Source: Deltaproteobacteria bacterium
GTDB taxonomy: Bacteria > Myxococcota_A > Polyangia > Polyangiales > Polyangiaceae
DNA: 57,974 nt
Direction: 5' to 3'
Assembly (NCBI GenBank): GCA_003235365.1
Contig: QJWJ01000274.1
Span: forward strand, 1 to 57,974
The position numbers and the translations under genes are program-made. Each line of letters begins with the position of its first letter. The stretch's first letter is position 1. Under the pieces are notes generated by a model. It did not search any database, had not been told where the DNA came from, and saw nothing but the letters and a program-made list of their open reading frames with translations. Positions 8,101 through 17,893 of this stretch are shown piece by piece.

Positions 8101-8964
8101 TCACCGCCGAATGCGCCCTTGCTTGGCCGTTCCGCCGGTGCGTCGGAAGACCAGGATCGCGTCGTCCAGGACGTAGAGCCGTCTGCGCGCATCTCCTCCA
8201 GATATGTAAGGGGCCCGACAAGCGCCCTCCAGCCGCAAGCTCTGACTCTCGGTGACGGCGTGGGCCAGAGAGCTGCACTGCCGTTCCCAGTCGTCGCCGG
8301 ACAGCTCCAGCGCTTCAATCGGTGCCCGCGCCGCGGCACCGGCATAGTAGAACGGATCAACCGGGAGGGGCACCGCAAGCACCAGCCGGCCGTCGTCGCC
8401 GACCCGGTCCTCGAGGTCGCGCAACAGCGACCAGGGGTGGCTCGTCCTGTCCAGGACGTTGAGGCAGGTAACCAGATCGAAGCGACGTGAATCGACGGCA
8501 CCTTCGAGGTCGTGCGCGTCGGTCGAGACGCACTCGAAACCGCGGCTGCGAAGCACGCGGCGCATCGCTTTGGAGCGTTCGGTCGTCGTCGTGTGTTGGA
8601 CGAGCGGGCTCAAGCTTGCCGTGAGGTCACCGTTGCCCGCGCCGAAGTCCAGGTGCGACGCGACGGGCGCGGCGCCCAACAGCTGTCGCCACTGGGGCGT
8701 ACTCAGCAAGTGCAACGGATAGGCGCCGAGCAGCCCGTTGGCGTCGAAGTCCGAAACGAAGCGGCGCAACCAGGCGTGCGCGACCGTCTTGAACCAACCA
8801 TGAGGTGCCTCGAACCGCTCCTCGACGAAGCGCTGCGTTTGCGGGTCGAGGCTCAGCTGGCACCAGACATCGCGGACGGTGGCTGACAACGCCGATGGGT
8901 TGCAACAGTAACGAAACTCGAACCCCAGATGAAACTCGCTGGTCAACGACGCTGGACTGGTCAC
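8101..8964 (-). CDS. METTL9/DREV-family SAM-dependent methyltransferase
   Basis: A 287-residue class-I methyltransferase. The SAM motif DFGAGNGDLT (about 106-115), the TER segment near 129, CLNVLDRTSHPWSLL (167-181), LAVPLPVDPF (196-205), and the C-terminal PYISGGDA then YVLDDAILVF closely track the eukaryotic METTL9 (DREV) family. In that family these read GAGDGEVT, CLNLLDRCDQPL, LALVLPFHPY and YYVLDDAVFV. Even the N-terminal DPxxxxF...WF.T..H..L region fits. METTL9 methylates histidine N1 (pros) in HxH motifs of proteins. The start is GTG. The gene is divergent from sodB and stands alone on its strand next to tRNA-Leu. Substrate in this organism is unknown; family membership is from motif recall, not a search. 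Confidence 0.8.
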   Translation of the reverse strand: MTSPASLTSEFHLGFEFRYCCNPSALSATVRDVWCQLSLDPQTQRFVEERFEAPHGWFKTVAHAWLRRFVSDFDANGLLGAYPLHLLSTPQWRQLLGAAPVASHLDFGAGNGDLTASLSPLVQHTTTTERSKAMRRVLRSRGFECVSTDAHDLEGAVDSRRFDLVTCLNVLDRTSHPWSLLRDLEDRVGDDGRLVLAVPLPVDPFYYAGAAARAPIEALELSGDDWERQCSSLAHAVTESQSLRLEGACRAPYISGGDARRRLYVLDDAILVFRRTGGTAKQGRIRR

Positions 8965-9042
8965 GGTTCCGTTCGCTTGTCAATCCGCGGCAACCAGGTA
9001 TCCGACCGGACGCCGTGCTGCCGCTGATCGGTGTCGTCAGGG

Positions 9043-9072
9043 TTGCTGGCGCAACTGGCCGCCGCATATAAT
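9043..9072 (+). promoter_or_regulatory. Candidate sigma-70 promoter of sodB
   Basis: A consensus TATAAT at 9067-9072 with a TTGCTG at 9043-9048 (spacer 18) precedes sodB by about 90 bases. It is the best housekeeping-type -10 noticed in this GC-rich window; the -35 is weak. Confidence 0.55.
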
Positions 9073-9160
9073 CTGCGCCCGCGGTCGAACCGGCAGCTCC
9101 CGACTCGGGACTGCCCTTCAGGATTTCCGCTGAGCGGACCCACCAGCAAGGAGTAATGCC

Positions 9161-9745
9161 ATGAATTTCGAAGTGCCCGCACTTCCTTACGCCAAGGACG
9201 CGCTCGAGCCCGTGATGAGCAGCAAGACCCTCGAGTTTCACTACGAGAAGCACCACAAGGGCTACATGGTCAAGCTCAAGGCTGCGCTCGAGGGCAAGCC
9301 CGACGCGGACAAGACGCTCGAGGACATCGTCAAGTCGTCATCGGGTGGCGTGTTCAACAACGCCGCGCAGGTCTACAACCACACGTTCTTTTGGGAAGGC
9401 CTCAAACCGGGCGGCGGTGGAGCGCCACCGGCCGGTGACGTCGCCGACTTGATTCAACGAGACTTTGGCGGCTGGGATGCTTTCCGCACGCAGTTCATCC
9501 AAGCCGGCATGACGCGATTCGGTTCGGGCTGGGCCTGGCTCGTGCTCGAGGGTGGCAAGGCCAGCATCGTCAGCACACCCAACGCCGAAACGCCACTGAC
9601 CGGCGCCGGCAAGCCCTTGCTCACCGCCGACGTGTGGGAGCACGCTTACTACCTCGACTACCAAAACAAGCGGGACACGTTCCTCGAAGTGTTCTGCGAC
9701 AAGCTCATCAACTGGGAGTTCGTTGCGGCGAACCTGAAGGGCTGA
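9161..9745 (+). CDS. sodB: Superoxide dismutase, Fe/Mn family
   Basis: A 194-residue cytosolic Fe/Mn superoxide dismutase that turns superoxide into oxygen and peroxide. Metal-ligand contexts are visible: His27 in EFHYEKHHKGY, His in VYNHTFFWEG, and Asp/His in DVWEHAYYLDYQNKR. The NAAQVYNHTFFW segment and the FGSGWAWLV motif are typical of the SodB (iron) branch, but metal use cannot be settled from sequence. AAGGAG lies 8 bases before the ATG. There is no signal peptide. It sits divergently from the METTL9-like gene and upstream of sdhC on the same strand. Confidence 0.95.
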   Translation: MNFEVPALPYAKDALEPVMSSKTLEFHYEKHHKGYMVKLKAALEGKPDADKTLEDIVKSSSGGVFNNAAQVYNHTFFWEGLKPGGGGAPPAGDVADLIQRDFGGWDAFRTQFIQAGMTRFGSGWAWLVLEGGKASIVSTPNAETPLTGAGKPLLTADVWEHAYYLDYQNKRDTFLEVFCDKLINWEFVAANLKG

Positions 9746-9901
9746 CTCGAAGGCGCACGGATCCGGAAGGTCCGACCCGCTGCGTGAACGCGTGGCGGTG
9801 GTGCTCTCGAAAGGGAGCCCGCCGGCCGCTGCGAAGCGAGCTGCGGGGTTCGAGGTTCACTGGGTCCTGGCGCCGTGAGTGAAATTGGAAAGCGATTGAG
9901 C

Positions 9902-10567
9902 ATGCAGAAGACGTTGACCTTGTTCGATACCACGCTGGGCAAGAAGGCTGCACTGGCCCTGTCCGGCCTGGTTCTGTACGGGTTCGTGATCGCGCACATG
10001 TTGGGCAACCTTCAGGTCTTCCTAGGCCCGGAGACTTTCAACGCCTACGCTGCAGGGATCAAAGGCCTGCCAGCCTTGTTGTGGACCGAGCGCATCGTCG
10101 TCGGCAGCGCGGTGATCGTGCATCTGTCGATGATGATCGCCTTGTATCAACGGAGCGCGGCGGCGCGACCCGTCGCCTACCACCGCGTGACCAGCGCTGC
10201 CACGAGCTACGCGTCGGCGACGATGAAGTTCACCGGGCCGATGCTGCTCTGCTACCTGGTGTTTCACATCCTGCACTTCACCGCGCCAGGGTTGGCGTTG
10301 GGCGAATACGAGCACAGTCACACGGACGTTTACGGAAACTTCGTCAACGCCTTCCAGCTGCCGTGGGTGACGCTGGTCTACTGCACGGCGAACTTGTTTC
10401 TGGGTCTTCACTTGTACCACGGCGCGTGGAGCCTGTTGCAGACTCTCGGCTTGAGCCATCCTCGTTACAACGCGCTGCGCGCGGCCGTCTCGCGGACCAT
10501 CGCGTTGGGCATCACCGCTGGCAACGTGGCCATGCCTTTGGGTGTCATGTTTGGCATCATCGATTAA
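9902..10567 (+). CDS. sdhC: Succinate dehydrogenase cytochrome b subunit (single-protein anchor)
   Basis: A 221-residue integral membrane protein with about five hydrophobic helices, carrying the quinone site and haem of succinate:quinone oxidoreductase. The opening TTLGKKAALALSGLVLYGFVIAHMLGNLQVF and later LVFHILHF and GLHLYHGAWS (haem-ligand histidines) are typical of the type-B, di-haem cytochrome b558 family. No sdhD follows, as expected for type B. The ATG at 9902 has GGAAAG 9 bases upstream; a GTG at 9875 would add nine residues. It leads the sdhCAB operon, 12 bases before sdhA. Confidence 0.93.
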   Translation: MQKTLTLFDTTLGKKAALALSGLVLYGFVIAHMLGNLQVFLGPETFNAYAAGIKGLPALLWTERIVVGSAVIVHLSMMIALYQRSAAARPVAYHRVTSAATSYASATMKFTGPMLLCYLVFHILHFTAPGLALGEYEHSHTDVYGNFVNAFQLPWVTLVYCTANLFLGLHLYHGAWSLLQTLGLSHPRYNALRAAVSRTIALGITAGNVAMPLGVMFGIID

Positions 10568-10579
10568 CCTGGACACAGC

Positions 10580-12511
<1,932 letters not shown>

Positions 12512-12596
12512 TGGATCTCGTAGGTTGATTGCGGTCGCTCCCCCGTGCTCCCTTGGACGGAGCTTCTTCTGGAGAGTGTTCGTGTTGGAGAACTGA

Positions 12597-13379
12597 ATGT
12601 CGGAAATGAACTTGGTACTGCATGTATGGCGCCAGAGCGGGCCCCAAGCCGAAGGACGCTTCGTGCGTTACGACGCCAAAGGGATCTCTTCGCACATGTC
12701 GTTCTTGGAGATGCTCGACGTCATCAACGAGCAACTCCTCGAGAAGGGCGAGGAAGCCATCGCGTTCGATCACGACTGCCGTGAGGGCATCTGTGGTACT
12801 TGCGGCATGGTGATCAACGGCAGTGCCCACGGTCCACAAGCCGCGACCACGACCTGCCAGTTGCACATGCGGCAGTTCCGCGACGGCGACGAGATCTGGA
12901 TCGAACCCTGGCGCGCTTCGGCGTTTCCCGTGGTCAAGGACTTGGTCGTCGATCGCGGCGCGTTCGATCGAATCATTCAGGCTGGTGGTTACGTCTCGGT
13001 CCGTACCGGCAGCGCCCCCGACGCCAATGGTTTGCCCATCGCCAAGACCGACGCCGACTTGGCGATGGACGCCGCTGCCTGCATCGGCTGTGGCGCCTGT
13101 GTTGCTGCCTGTCCGAACGCTTCGGCGAGCTTGTTCGTGGCCGCCAAAGTTTCGCACCTGGCCCTGTTGCCGCAAGGCGAGCCAGAACGCGCCGACCGGG
13201 CGCGCAAGATGGTCGGTCAGATGGACGTCGAGGGCTTTGGCCACTGCAGTAACCATGGTGAGTGCGAAGCCGTGTGTCCGAAGGGGATCAGCACGAGTTT
13301 CATCGCGCGCCTCAACCGCGAGGTGCTCACGTCGATGTTCGGCGCGCGCAACTCGGTTGCCGCCCGCGAGCGCAAGTAA
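12597..13379 (+). CDS. sdhB: Succinate dehydrogenase iron-sulfur subunit
   Basis: A 260-residue electron-transfer subunit. The [2Fe-2S] motif [10 protein letters not shown] with a later C in TTTCQLH, the [12 protein letters not shown] motif and the [15 protein letters not shown] motif supply ligands for the 2Fe-2S, 4Fe-4S and 3Fe-4S clusters. It passes electrons from the SdhA flavin to the SdhC quinone site. The gap to sdhA is 85 bases, longer than usual within this operon. GGAG lies about 9 bases before the ATG. A hairpin follows about 110 bases downstream. Confidence 0.96.
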   Translation: MSEMNLVLHVWRQSGPQAEGRFVRYDAKGISSHMSFLEMLDVINEQLLEKGEEAIAFDHDCREGICGTCGMVINGSAHGPQAATTTCQLHMRQFRDGDEIWIEPWRASAFPVVKDLVVDRGAFDRIIQAGGYVSVRTGSAPDANGLPIAKTDADLAMDAAACIGCGACVAACPNASASLFVAAKVSHLALLPQGEPERADRARKMVGQMDVEGFGHCSNHGECEAVCPKGISTSFIARLNREVLTSMFGARNSVAARERK

Positions 13380-13490
13380 CCGCGCTCACGCGGGCCCCAG
13401 TGCCGGCCTGGTGGTGCCCCCTTGGTGGTTTCGGGCAAGCTCGGGGCGCGTTCGTTGCCCTGAGCTTTGGCGTTTGGCGGCCCAGACCGA

Positions 13491-13521
13491 CGGTTGCTCC
13501 TCTTGGCGGTCGGAGCAACCG
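13491..13521. terminator. Hairpin between sdhB and the convergent gene
   Basis: A perfect 10-bp inverted repeat CGGTTGCTCC / GGAGCAACCG with an 11-base loop lies between the converging sdhB and the gene at 13585. There is no T tract, so it may act as a bidirectional transcript end or only stabilise 3' ends. Confidence 0.5.
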
Positions 13522-13584
13522 TGGGTCGGACAGTCGTGCACCCGATGGGCGAGCACGATTGTTCAGGGACGTCGGTGCTTCGGG

Positions 13585-14049
13585 TCAGTTGTCCCGCACG
13601 GGCAGGATCGGCGCCCAGCGCAAGCGGTCCAGCAGATCGTCCTCGATCATCATGCCGCGGTTGCTGAACTGCAGCACGTTCTCGTCGGTCGATTCATGGC
13701 GCTCGGCGACGAAGATGATGCCTCGGCCTTCGCCGTTGTAACCGAGTTGGACGACGGCGTTTTCGAGCCACTTGCCGCCACCTTCCATGGTGAGCGTTTC
13801 GGGCAGCGTGTAGAACCCCTCGACGGGCAACTTCTTGAGCGTGCGTCCCCAGGTGGGTGAGCGCAGTGGTGTCGTCGGCTCACCCCAGTACCAGCGGTTG
13901 TTGCGGTTTTGTCCGGGTCGAACGACGAATCTGCCACCGTCGTTGGGCTTTTCTCCGACGTAGACGAGAACTCCCGCTGGGAAGTTCGATTCGTTGTCGG
14001 GCAAGGGTTGGGTCGTTCGGTAAAGACCCGCTTCCGGAAGGTCGAGCAT
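13585..14049 (-). CDS. Unknown 154-residue soluble protein
   Basis: I do not recognise this family. The protein has no signal peptide, no membrane segment and no Cys. It is rich in beta-type segments (GLYRTTQPLP, GVLVYVGEK, RWYWGEPTTPL, GFYTLPETLTMEGGGKW, GIIFVAERHES) and ends in an acidic helix. A good AGGAAAA ribosome site lies before the ATG, and codon use matches its neighbours, so it is a real gene. It converges on sdhB and diverges from the peroxiredoxin gene. It looks like a small single-domain beta protein; no function can be assigned. Confidence 0.7.
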   Translation of the reverse strand: MLDLPEAGLYRTTQPLPDNESNFPAGVLVYVGEKPNDGGRFVVRPGQNRNNRWYWGEPTTPLRSPTWGRTLKKLPVEGFYTLPETLTMEGGGKWLENAVVQLGYNGEGRGIIFVAERHESTDENVLQFSNRGMMIEDDLLDRLRWAPILPVRDN

Positions 14050-14230
14050 GAGTTTTTCCTGCGTAGTTTATTGAATCGGTCCGTGGCGACGGCTGCCGTT
14101 GCGGCACCACGCCCACCGGGTGCGCACAGTAGCTCAGGATCCCGCGTCGGCAACCCACCCGGCTGCGTCGCGCAAAAAATAGGCCCGTTCGAGCGGCTTG
14201 CCTAAACTTCGCCTCGACAAGGAGACCAGC

Positions 14231-15091
14231 ATGGGATCGAAAAAGACGAGCAAGTCCGTGACCGCGAAGAAACGTCCCGCTGCCAAGAAGAGCGCGAGCA
14301 AACCCAAGGCCGTCGCTGCGGGGGCAAAGACCGCCAAGAACACAGCATCGGCGAAGACCGGCGCGGCTGCCAAGAGTCGCACCGTTGCCGCTAGTGGCGT
14401 CGAGAAGTCTGCTCGCACGAAGCCAACCGCCAACGAGCGGCTCAGCGTTGCCTCCAAACCGCAGACCGCCAAGGCGCGCACCGCGACCAGTCGGGGCAAG
14501 CTGAAACAGAAGACGCAGGCGCCCAAGGTGCGTGGCGGTGACGTTCGCGCAAAGCCCGCCAAAGCGGCCAAGGCAGTCGAGGCGCCGCCGAAGGGGCGCA
14601 GTCCAGCCGCTGCGCCACCGTCGAATGGTGAACCCGGCGTTGGCGACGCGTTGCCGCAGTTCTCCTTGGAGGACCAGCTGGGTGCAACGGTTCGCTCTGA
14701 CGAACTACTCGGCAAGCCCTACGTCTTGTACTTCTACCCCAAGGACGATACCGCGGGGTGCACGAAAGAGGCTTGCGACTTCAACGACGATCTCGGGCAA
14801 TTCACGTCGCTGGGCTTGAACGTGTACGGCGTGAGCCCCGATTCGAAGAGCAGCCACGAACGCTTCGTTGCCAAGTACGGACTTCGCTTCAGCTTGCTCT
14901 GCGACGTCGACAAGTCGCTGTCGACGGCCATGGGGGTCTATCGCATGAAGAAGAACTACGGGCGCGAGTACATGGGCATCGTGCGCAGCACGTTCCTGAT
15001 CGACGCCCAGGGCAAGATCGCTCAGGCCTGGCGCGGCGTGCGAGTTGCCGGGCACGTTCCGAACGTACTCGAAGCCGCGCGGTCGCTGTGA
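14231..15091 (+). CDS. PrxQ/Bcp peroxiredoxin with histone-H1-like N-terminal tail
   Basis: A 286-residue protein in two parts. Residues 1 to about 136 are a Lys/Ala/Ser/Thr-rich, proline-containing tail with repeated AAK/KPK/TAK units, like the C-terminal tail of histone H1 and of bacterial H1-like DNA-binding proteins. Residues about 137-286 are a full PrxQ (Bcp) thioredoxin-fold peroxidase: LYFYPKDDTAGCTKEACDF with peroxidatic Cys177 and resolving Cys182, then GVSPDS, FSLLCDVD and RSTFLID. PrxQ reduces hydroperoxides with thioredoxin. The fusion suggests a peroxidase held on the nucleoid. The ATG at 14231 has AAGGAGA 5-6 bases upstream, so the tail belongs to the protein. Confidence 0.88.
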   Translation: MGSKKTSKSVTAKKRPAAKKSASKPKAVAAGAKTAKNTASAKTGAAAKSRTVAASGVEKSARTKPTANERLSVASKPQTAKARTATSRGKLKQKTQAPKVRGGDVRAKPAKAAKAVEAPPKGRSPAAAPPSNGEPGVGDALPQFSLEDQLGATVRSDELLGKPYVLYFYPKDDTAGCTKEACDFNDDLGQFTSLGLNVYGVSPDSKSSHERFVAKYGLRFSLLCDVDKSLSTAMGVYRMKKNYGREYMGIVRSTFLIDAQGKIAQAWRGVRVAGHVPNVLEAARSL

Positions 15092-15098
15092 ATCGACA

Positions 15099-15125
15099 GG
15101 ACGCCGACACCGCTGGTCGGCGTCC
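15099..15125. terminator. Hairpin between the convergent peroxiredoxin and EAL genes
   Basis: A perfect 10-bp inverted repeat GGACGCCGAC / GTCGGCGTCC with a 7-base loop starts 8 bases after the peroxiredoxin stop. No T run follows on the plus strand. It probably marks the 3' ends of both convergent genes. Confidence 0.6.
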
Positions 15126-15180
15126 GCCTCGCGTCCTCCCAGTAGAACCGAGCAGTAGAACCGACCGGGAAGTGGCTCCC

Positions 15181-16014
15181 TCAGGGACGCCAGAATACTT
15201 CGGGTTCGGGGAAGGCCGGGCGAGCCAGCAAATAGCCCTGACCGAAGTGCGCTCCGGCGTCACGAGCGGCTAGGTATTCGTCGACCGTCTCGATCCCTTC
15301 GGCGACGACGCGTGCGCCGAGATCCTCGCACATGCGAACGATGGCCTTGAGCAGGCGCTGCTGACGGACGTTCGCGGCAAGCCCAGTGACGAGGTTGCGG
15401 TCGAGCTTCACCAGCTCGGGCTCGAGATCGGCGATGCGCTTGAGATTCGAAAAACCAGCGCCCAGATCGTCGACCACGAGGTGTATGTGCGGGTGGTCTT
15501 GAATCACCTGGAACAGGCCGTGGTCAGGACCGAAGTTGGATAGCGGCAGCGTCTCGGTGATTTCCAGGTACAGCTCTGCGGAATGACGGAAAATCGGGTC
15601 ATCGGAGCGCAATAGCCAGTTCTCGTTCAGTTCGTCTGGGTGGACGTTGACGAACAGCGGCAGGTCGGGGGAGGAGGCGATCGCCAACTGGCGGATGGCC
15701 CTGCCGAGCGCCCCGCAACGGCGTCGCTCCGTGGCGGTCTTCAACAGCTCCATGGGGGTGGGATAACGGGGGTCAGCGCAGCGGACCAGCGCCTCGTAGC
15801 CGTACAGGCGACCCTCGTTCATTTCGACGATTGGTTGGAAAACAACGCGTAGTTGCTTGGAATTAACCAAGTCGAGCAGGGCGGCTTGAGCGGTGACCGA
15901 AACCTCGGTAACCGACGTCAGGTCCTGGTCCGATTCTTGTGGGAGCCGATAGTTCAAGTGAATCTTCTCCGCCCCAAACCGCGGGCGAGCCCAAAAACTA
16001 CCATTGGGGTCCAT
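15181..16014 (-). CDS. EAL-domain cyclic-di-GMP phosphodiesterase
   Basis: A 277-residue cytosolic protein that is almost wholly an EAL domain (about 50-277). Catalytic and metal-binding motifs are intact: GYEALVR, FVNVHP, LEITET, VDDLGAG, LVKLDR, VAEGIET and GQGYLLARP. It should therefore hydrolyse c-di-GMP to pGpG. The first 45 residues are unassigned and include no transmembrane segment or receiver, so regulation must come from this short N-terminus or from partners. No diguanylate cyclase lies in the window. It converges with the peroxiredoxin and diverges from the sensor-like lipoprotein. Confidence 0.9.
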   Translation of the reverse strand: MDPNGSFWARPRFGAEKIHLNYRLPQESDQDLTSVTEVSVTAQAALLDLVNSKQLRVVFQPIVEMNEGRLYGYEALVRCADPRYPTPMELLKTATERRRCGALGRAIRQLAIASSPDLPLFVNVHPDELNENWLLRSDDPIFRHSAELYLEITETLPLSNFGPDHGLFQVIQDHPHIHLVVDDLGAGFSNLKRIADLEPELVKLDRNLVTGLAANVRQQRLLKAIVRMCEDLGARVVAEGIETVDEYLAARDAGAHFGQGYLLARPAFPEPEVFWRP

Positions 16015-16195
16015 GTCGGTAAACAGTTTCCAACAATCTATCCCCAGGGGCCAAAAGCCCTGCGATTTCAGGGGTCGCAGGTTTTGTCTGGCGCGTCGCG
16101 TCGACGCGGCTCGTTGCGCGCGCGCGTGCCCCTGGACGCAAGCGGGCAGAATCGTTAGCGTCGCGGCGCAAATCGTCCCAAGAAAGCCCGATCAC

Positions 16196-17062
16196 ATGAC
16201 CCATTTCAAACGCCGGGCGTCCGCCCTCGTCGCTGCCGCCGTGTTGGCAAGTGCGACCCTCATTGGAGCGTCCGGATGCAAAACGGATCCAGCGGTGACC
16301 GAGCAACACGCGCTCGAACACGTGGGGTTCCTCTCCCAGGCCGTGGAAACGGACGTCCAAGAAGTGCGCGGAGCGCTCCCTCAGGGGGCGCCGCTGCTCA
16401 CGGCGTTGTGGAAGGACGGCCAGGACCCCGCCAAGGACCCCGAGGCTGCCAAGGATGCCCTGAACCGTACTCGGAACAAGGTTCAAGATCTGCGCCTGGT
16501 CAAGTCGACGTTCTTTGCGTTGGCAAGTGCTGACGGCACCATCATTCGTAACGACCTCGAACAGGACATGATGGCGGGCCAGAACCTGTTCGAGTCGTAT
16601 CCAGGGCTGCGAGCAGCTGCAGGAGGCAAGTACACGGAGGCAGTCGGCAGCATGCACGAGGCGCGGGGGGTCGAAGGCAAACCCGACGGGCAATGGGTTG
16701 CCGCCCAGCCTGTCGAAGTCGATGGCAAGGTCTCCGGGCTGTACGTGACCGGGTGGACTTGGGCGCAGTACGCCTACCGGCTCGAGACGGCGCTCAAGAG
16801 TCATCTTCAGGACTTGGACGCCAACGAGAAACCGCTGTTCTACGTGTTCGTCGTGGTGGGCAAGCAGGCCTACGGAACGCGCATCTCGCCCGTGGTTAAC
16901 GCCGAAGCCATCGTTGCAGCGGATCCGTTGAGCAAGCTCGACGCGGGTGGCTCCTTCAAGACGACGGTCGAAATCACCGACCGCAGTTTCGGGTTGGCCG
17001 TCAAGGCGGTGCCGGCCCTGGGCGACCAGGTCGCCATCGCCGTGTTGCGCAGCGAGACCTGA
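16196..17062 (+). CDS. Cache-like lipoprotein
   Basis: A 288-residue exported protein. The start MTHFKRRASALVAAAVLASATLIGASGC is a lipoprotein signal ending in the lipobox ASGC, so it is anchored to a membrane outside the cytoplasm. The mature part is one alpha/beta sensor-like domain with segments FFALASADGTIIRNDLE, GQWVAAQPVEVDGKVSGLYV and a C-terminal FGLAVKAVPALGDQVAIAV. These resemble the beta-strand pattern of Cache ligand-binding domains. It has no kinase or methyl-accepting part, so it may be a stand-alone binding protein. An in-frame upstream extension to 16004 was rejected because it lacks a signal peptide. Confidence 0.75.
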   Translation: MTHFKRRASALVAAAVLASATLIGASGCKTDPAVTEQHALEHVGFLSQAVETDVQEVRGALPQGAPLLTALWKDGQDPAKDPEAAKDALNRTRNKVQDLRLVKSTFFALASADGTIIRNDLEQDMMAGQNLFESYPGLRAAAGGKYTEAVGSMHEARGVEGKPDGQWVAAQPVEVDGKVSGLYVTGWTWAQYAYRLETALKSHLQDLDANEKPLFYVFVVVGKQAYGTRISPVVNAEAIVAADPLSKLDAGGSFKTTVEITDRSFGLAVKAVPALGDQVAIAVLRSET

Positions 17063-17136
17063 GCCGACCGAGCGCGATTGTCCGTCGAGCTCGGGCTGCG
17101 CCTCGTCTGGCGGGTCTCGTCACCGGGTGCGTCCCG

Positions 17137-17316
17137 TCATCGAGCGCCGTCTGGCCCGGACCGGCCGAGGCGATGCAAGCCGAGCAGTGACACGCCGACG
17201 CCGACGATCAACGCCAGGCCGCCGAGTGTGGAGTCGATGACGATCGCCACCGCCACCGCGCAGCTCGTCATGGCCGCGCCCGAGAGGATGAGTTGTCGGA
17301 TTCGTTCGGTGCTCAT
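17137..17316 (-). CDS. 59-residue membrane protein coupled to the upstream lipoprotein
   Basis: A very short gene whose ATG overlaps the stop of the upstream lipoprotein gene in ATGA, which argues for translational coupling. The protein has a charged start (MSTERIRQLIL) and two hydrophobic stretches (about 11-27 and 30-47, for example LGGLALIVGVGVSLLG), ending in a basic tail. It is therefore a small two-helix or hairpin membrane protein. I recognise no family. It converges with the Cache-like lipoprotein gene 75 bases away. The coupling and the hydrophobic pattern are direct observations; any function is unknown. Confidence 0.6.
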   Translation of the reverse strand: MSTERIRQLILSGAAMTSCAVAVAIVIDSTLGGLALIVGVGVSLLGLHRLGRSGPDGAR

Positions 17317-17840
17317 GGCCAGTTCTGACGCTTGGCTTCCGCCAGAAAGTCGCGGACGTCCCGTTGCAGCCGATGTTCGACCACGACGCTCGACACGTCG
17401 CGGTCGTCGCCGGCCTGTTCGTCGGTCATGTAGTTCGTGTCGTGCAGGACGAGGATCCGTGCCTGATGATTGGTCACGTCTCGAACGAGCTGCAGAGCGT
17501 TGCTCCCGACGTCGGGCGCCGGCACGCCGGTGCCGAGCCTCGGCCGCTCTTCTGCGGTGATGAAGGCGATTCCGTACATGTGCCCGGCGACGGTGACGTC
17601 GACTTGCAGCTCCCGCGCCTTGGGCAGTGCGATGCGCCGGCCAGCGGCGGGACTGTCGCCCTGCTCCTGGATGACCTGCGCGATGAGCGCCCGAGCTCGC
17701 GCTTCGCCGAGCGGTCGGGTCGGATGTGGCGCGCGCGCGGGCTGCTCGCCGCAGGCAAGCAGCAGCACGAGCGACGCGGCGAGGACGTACGAAGCCGCGG
17801 CCAGATGGCCCGGGCCAGTGCGCTGCTCGGCGTTCGGCAT
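17313..17840 (-). CDS. Unknown lipoprotein
   Basis: A 175-residue exported lipoprotein with a hydrophobic segment ending in the lipobox LLLAC (signal about 1-29). The start at 17840 (MPNAEQRTG) was chosen because the signal then has normal length; an ATG at 17864 would add eight residues. The mature part starts with a Pro/Arg-rich linker and then carries a folded domain: RALIAQVIQEQGDSPAAG, VDVTVAGHMYGIAFITAEE, LVLHDTNYMTDEQ. The family is not recognised. Its stop overlaps the start of a 59-residue membrane protein. The promoter region is shared with the divergent gene at 17894. Confidence 0.7.
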   Translation of the reverse strand: MPNAEQRTGPGHLAAASYVLAASLVLLLACGEQPARAPHPTRPLGEARARALIAQVIQEQGDSPAAGRRIALPKARELQVDVTVAGHMYGIAFITAEERPRLGTGVPAPDVGSNALQLVRDVTNHQARILVLHDTNYMTDEQAGDDRDVSSVVVEHRLQRDVRDFLAEAKRQNWP

Positions 17841-17893
17841 GATGACGAGGCTAGCCAAAGCCATTGGGTTTCGCTAGCTCTTGCCGTGGGTCC

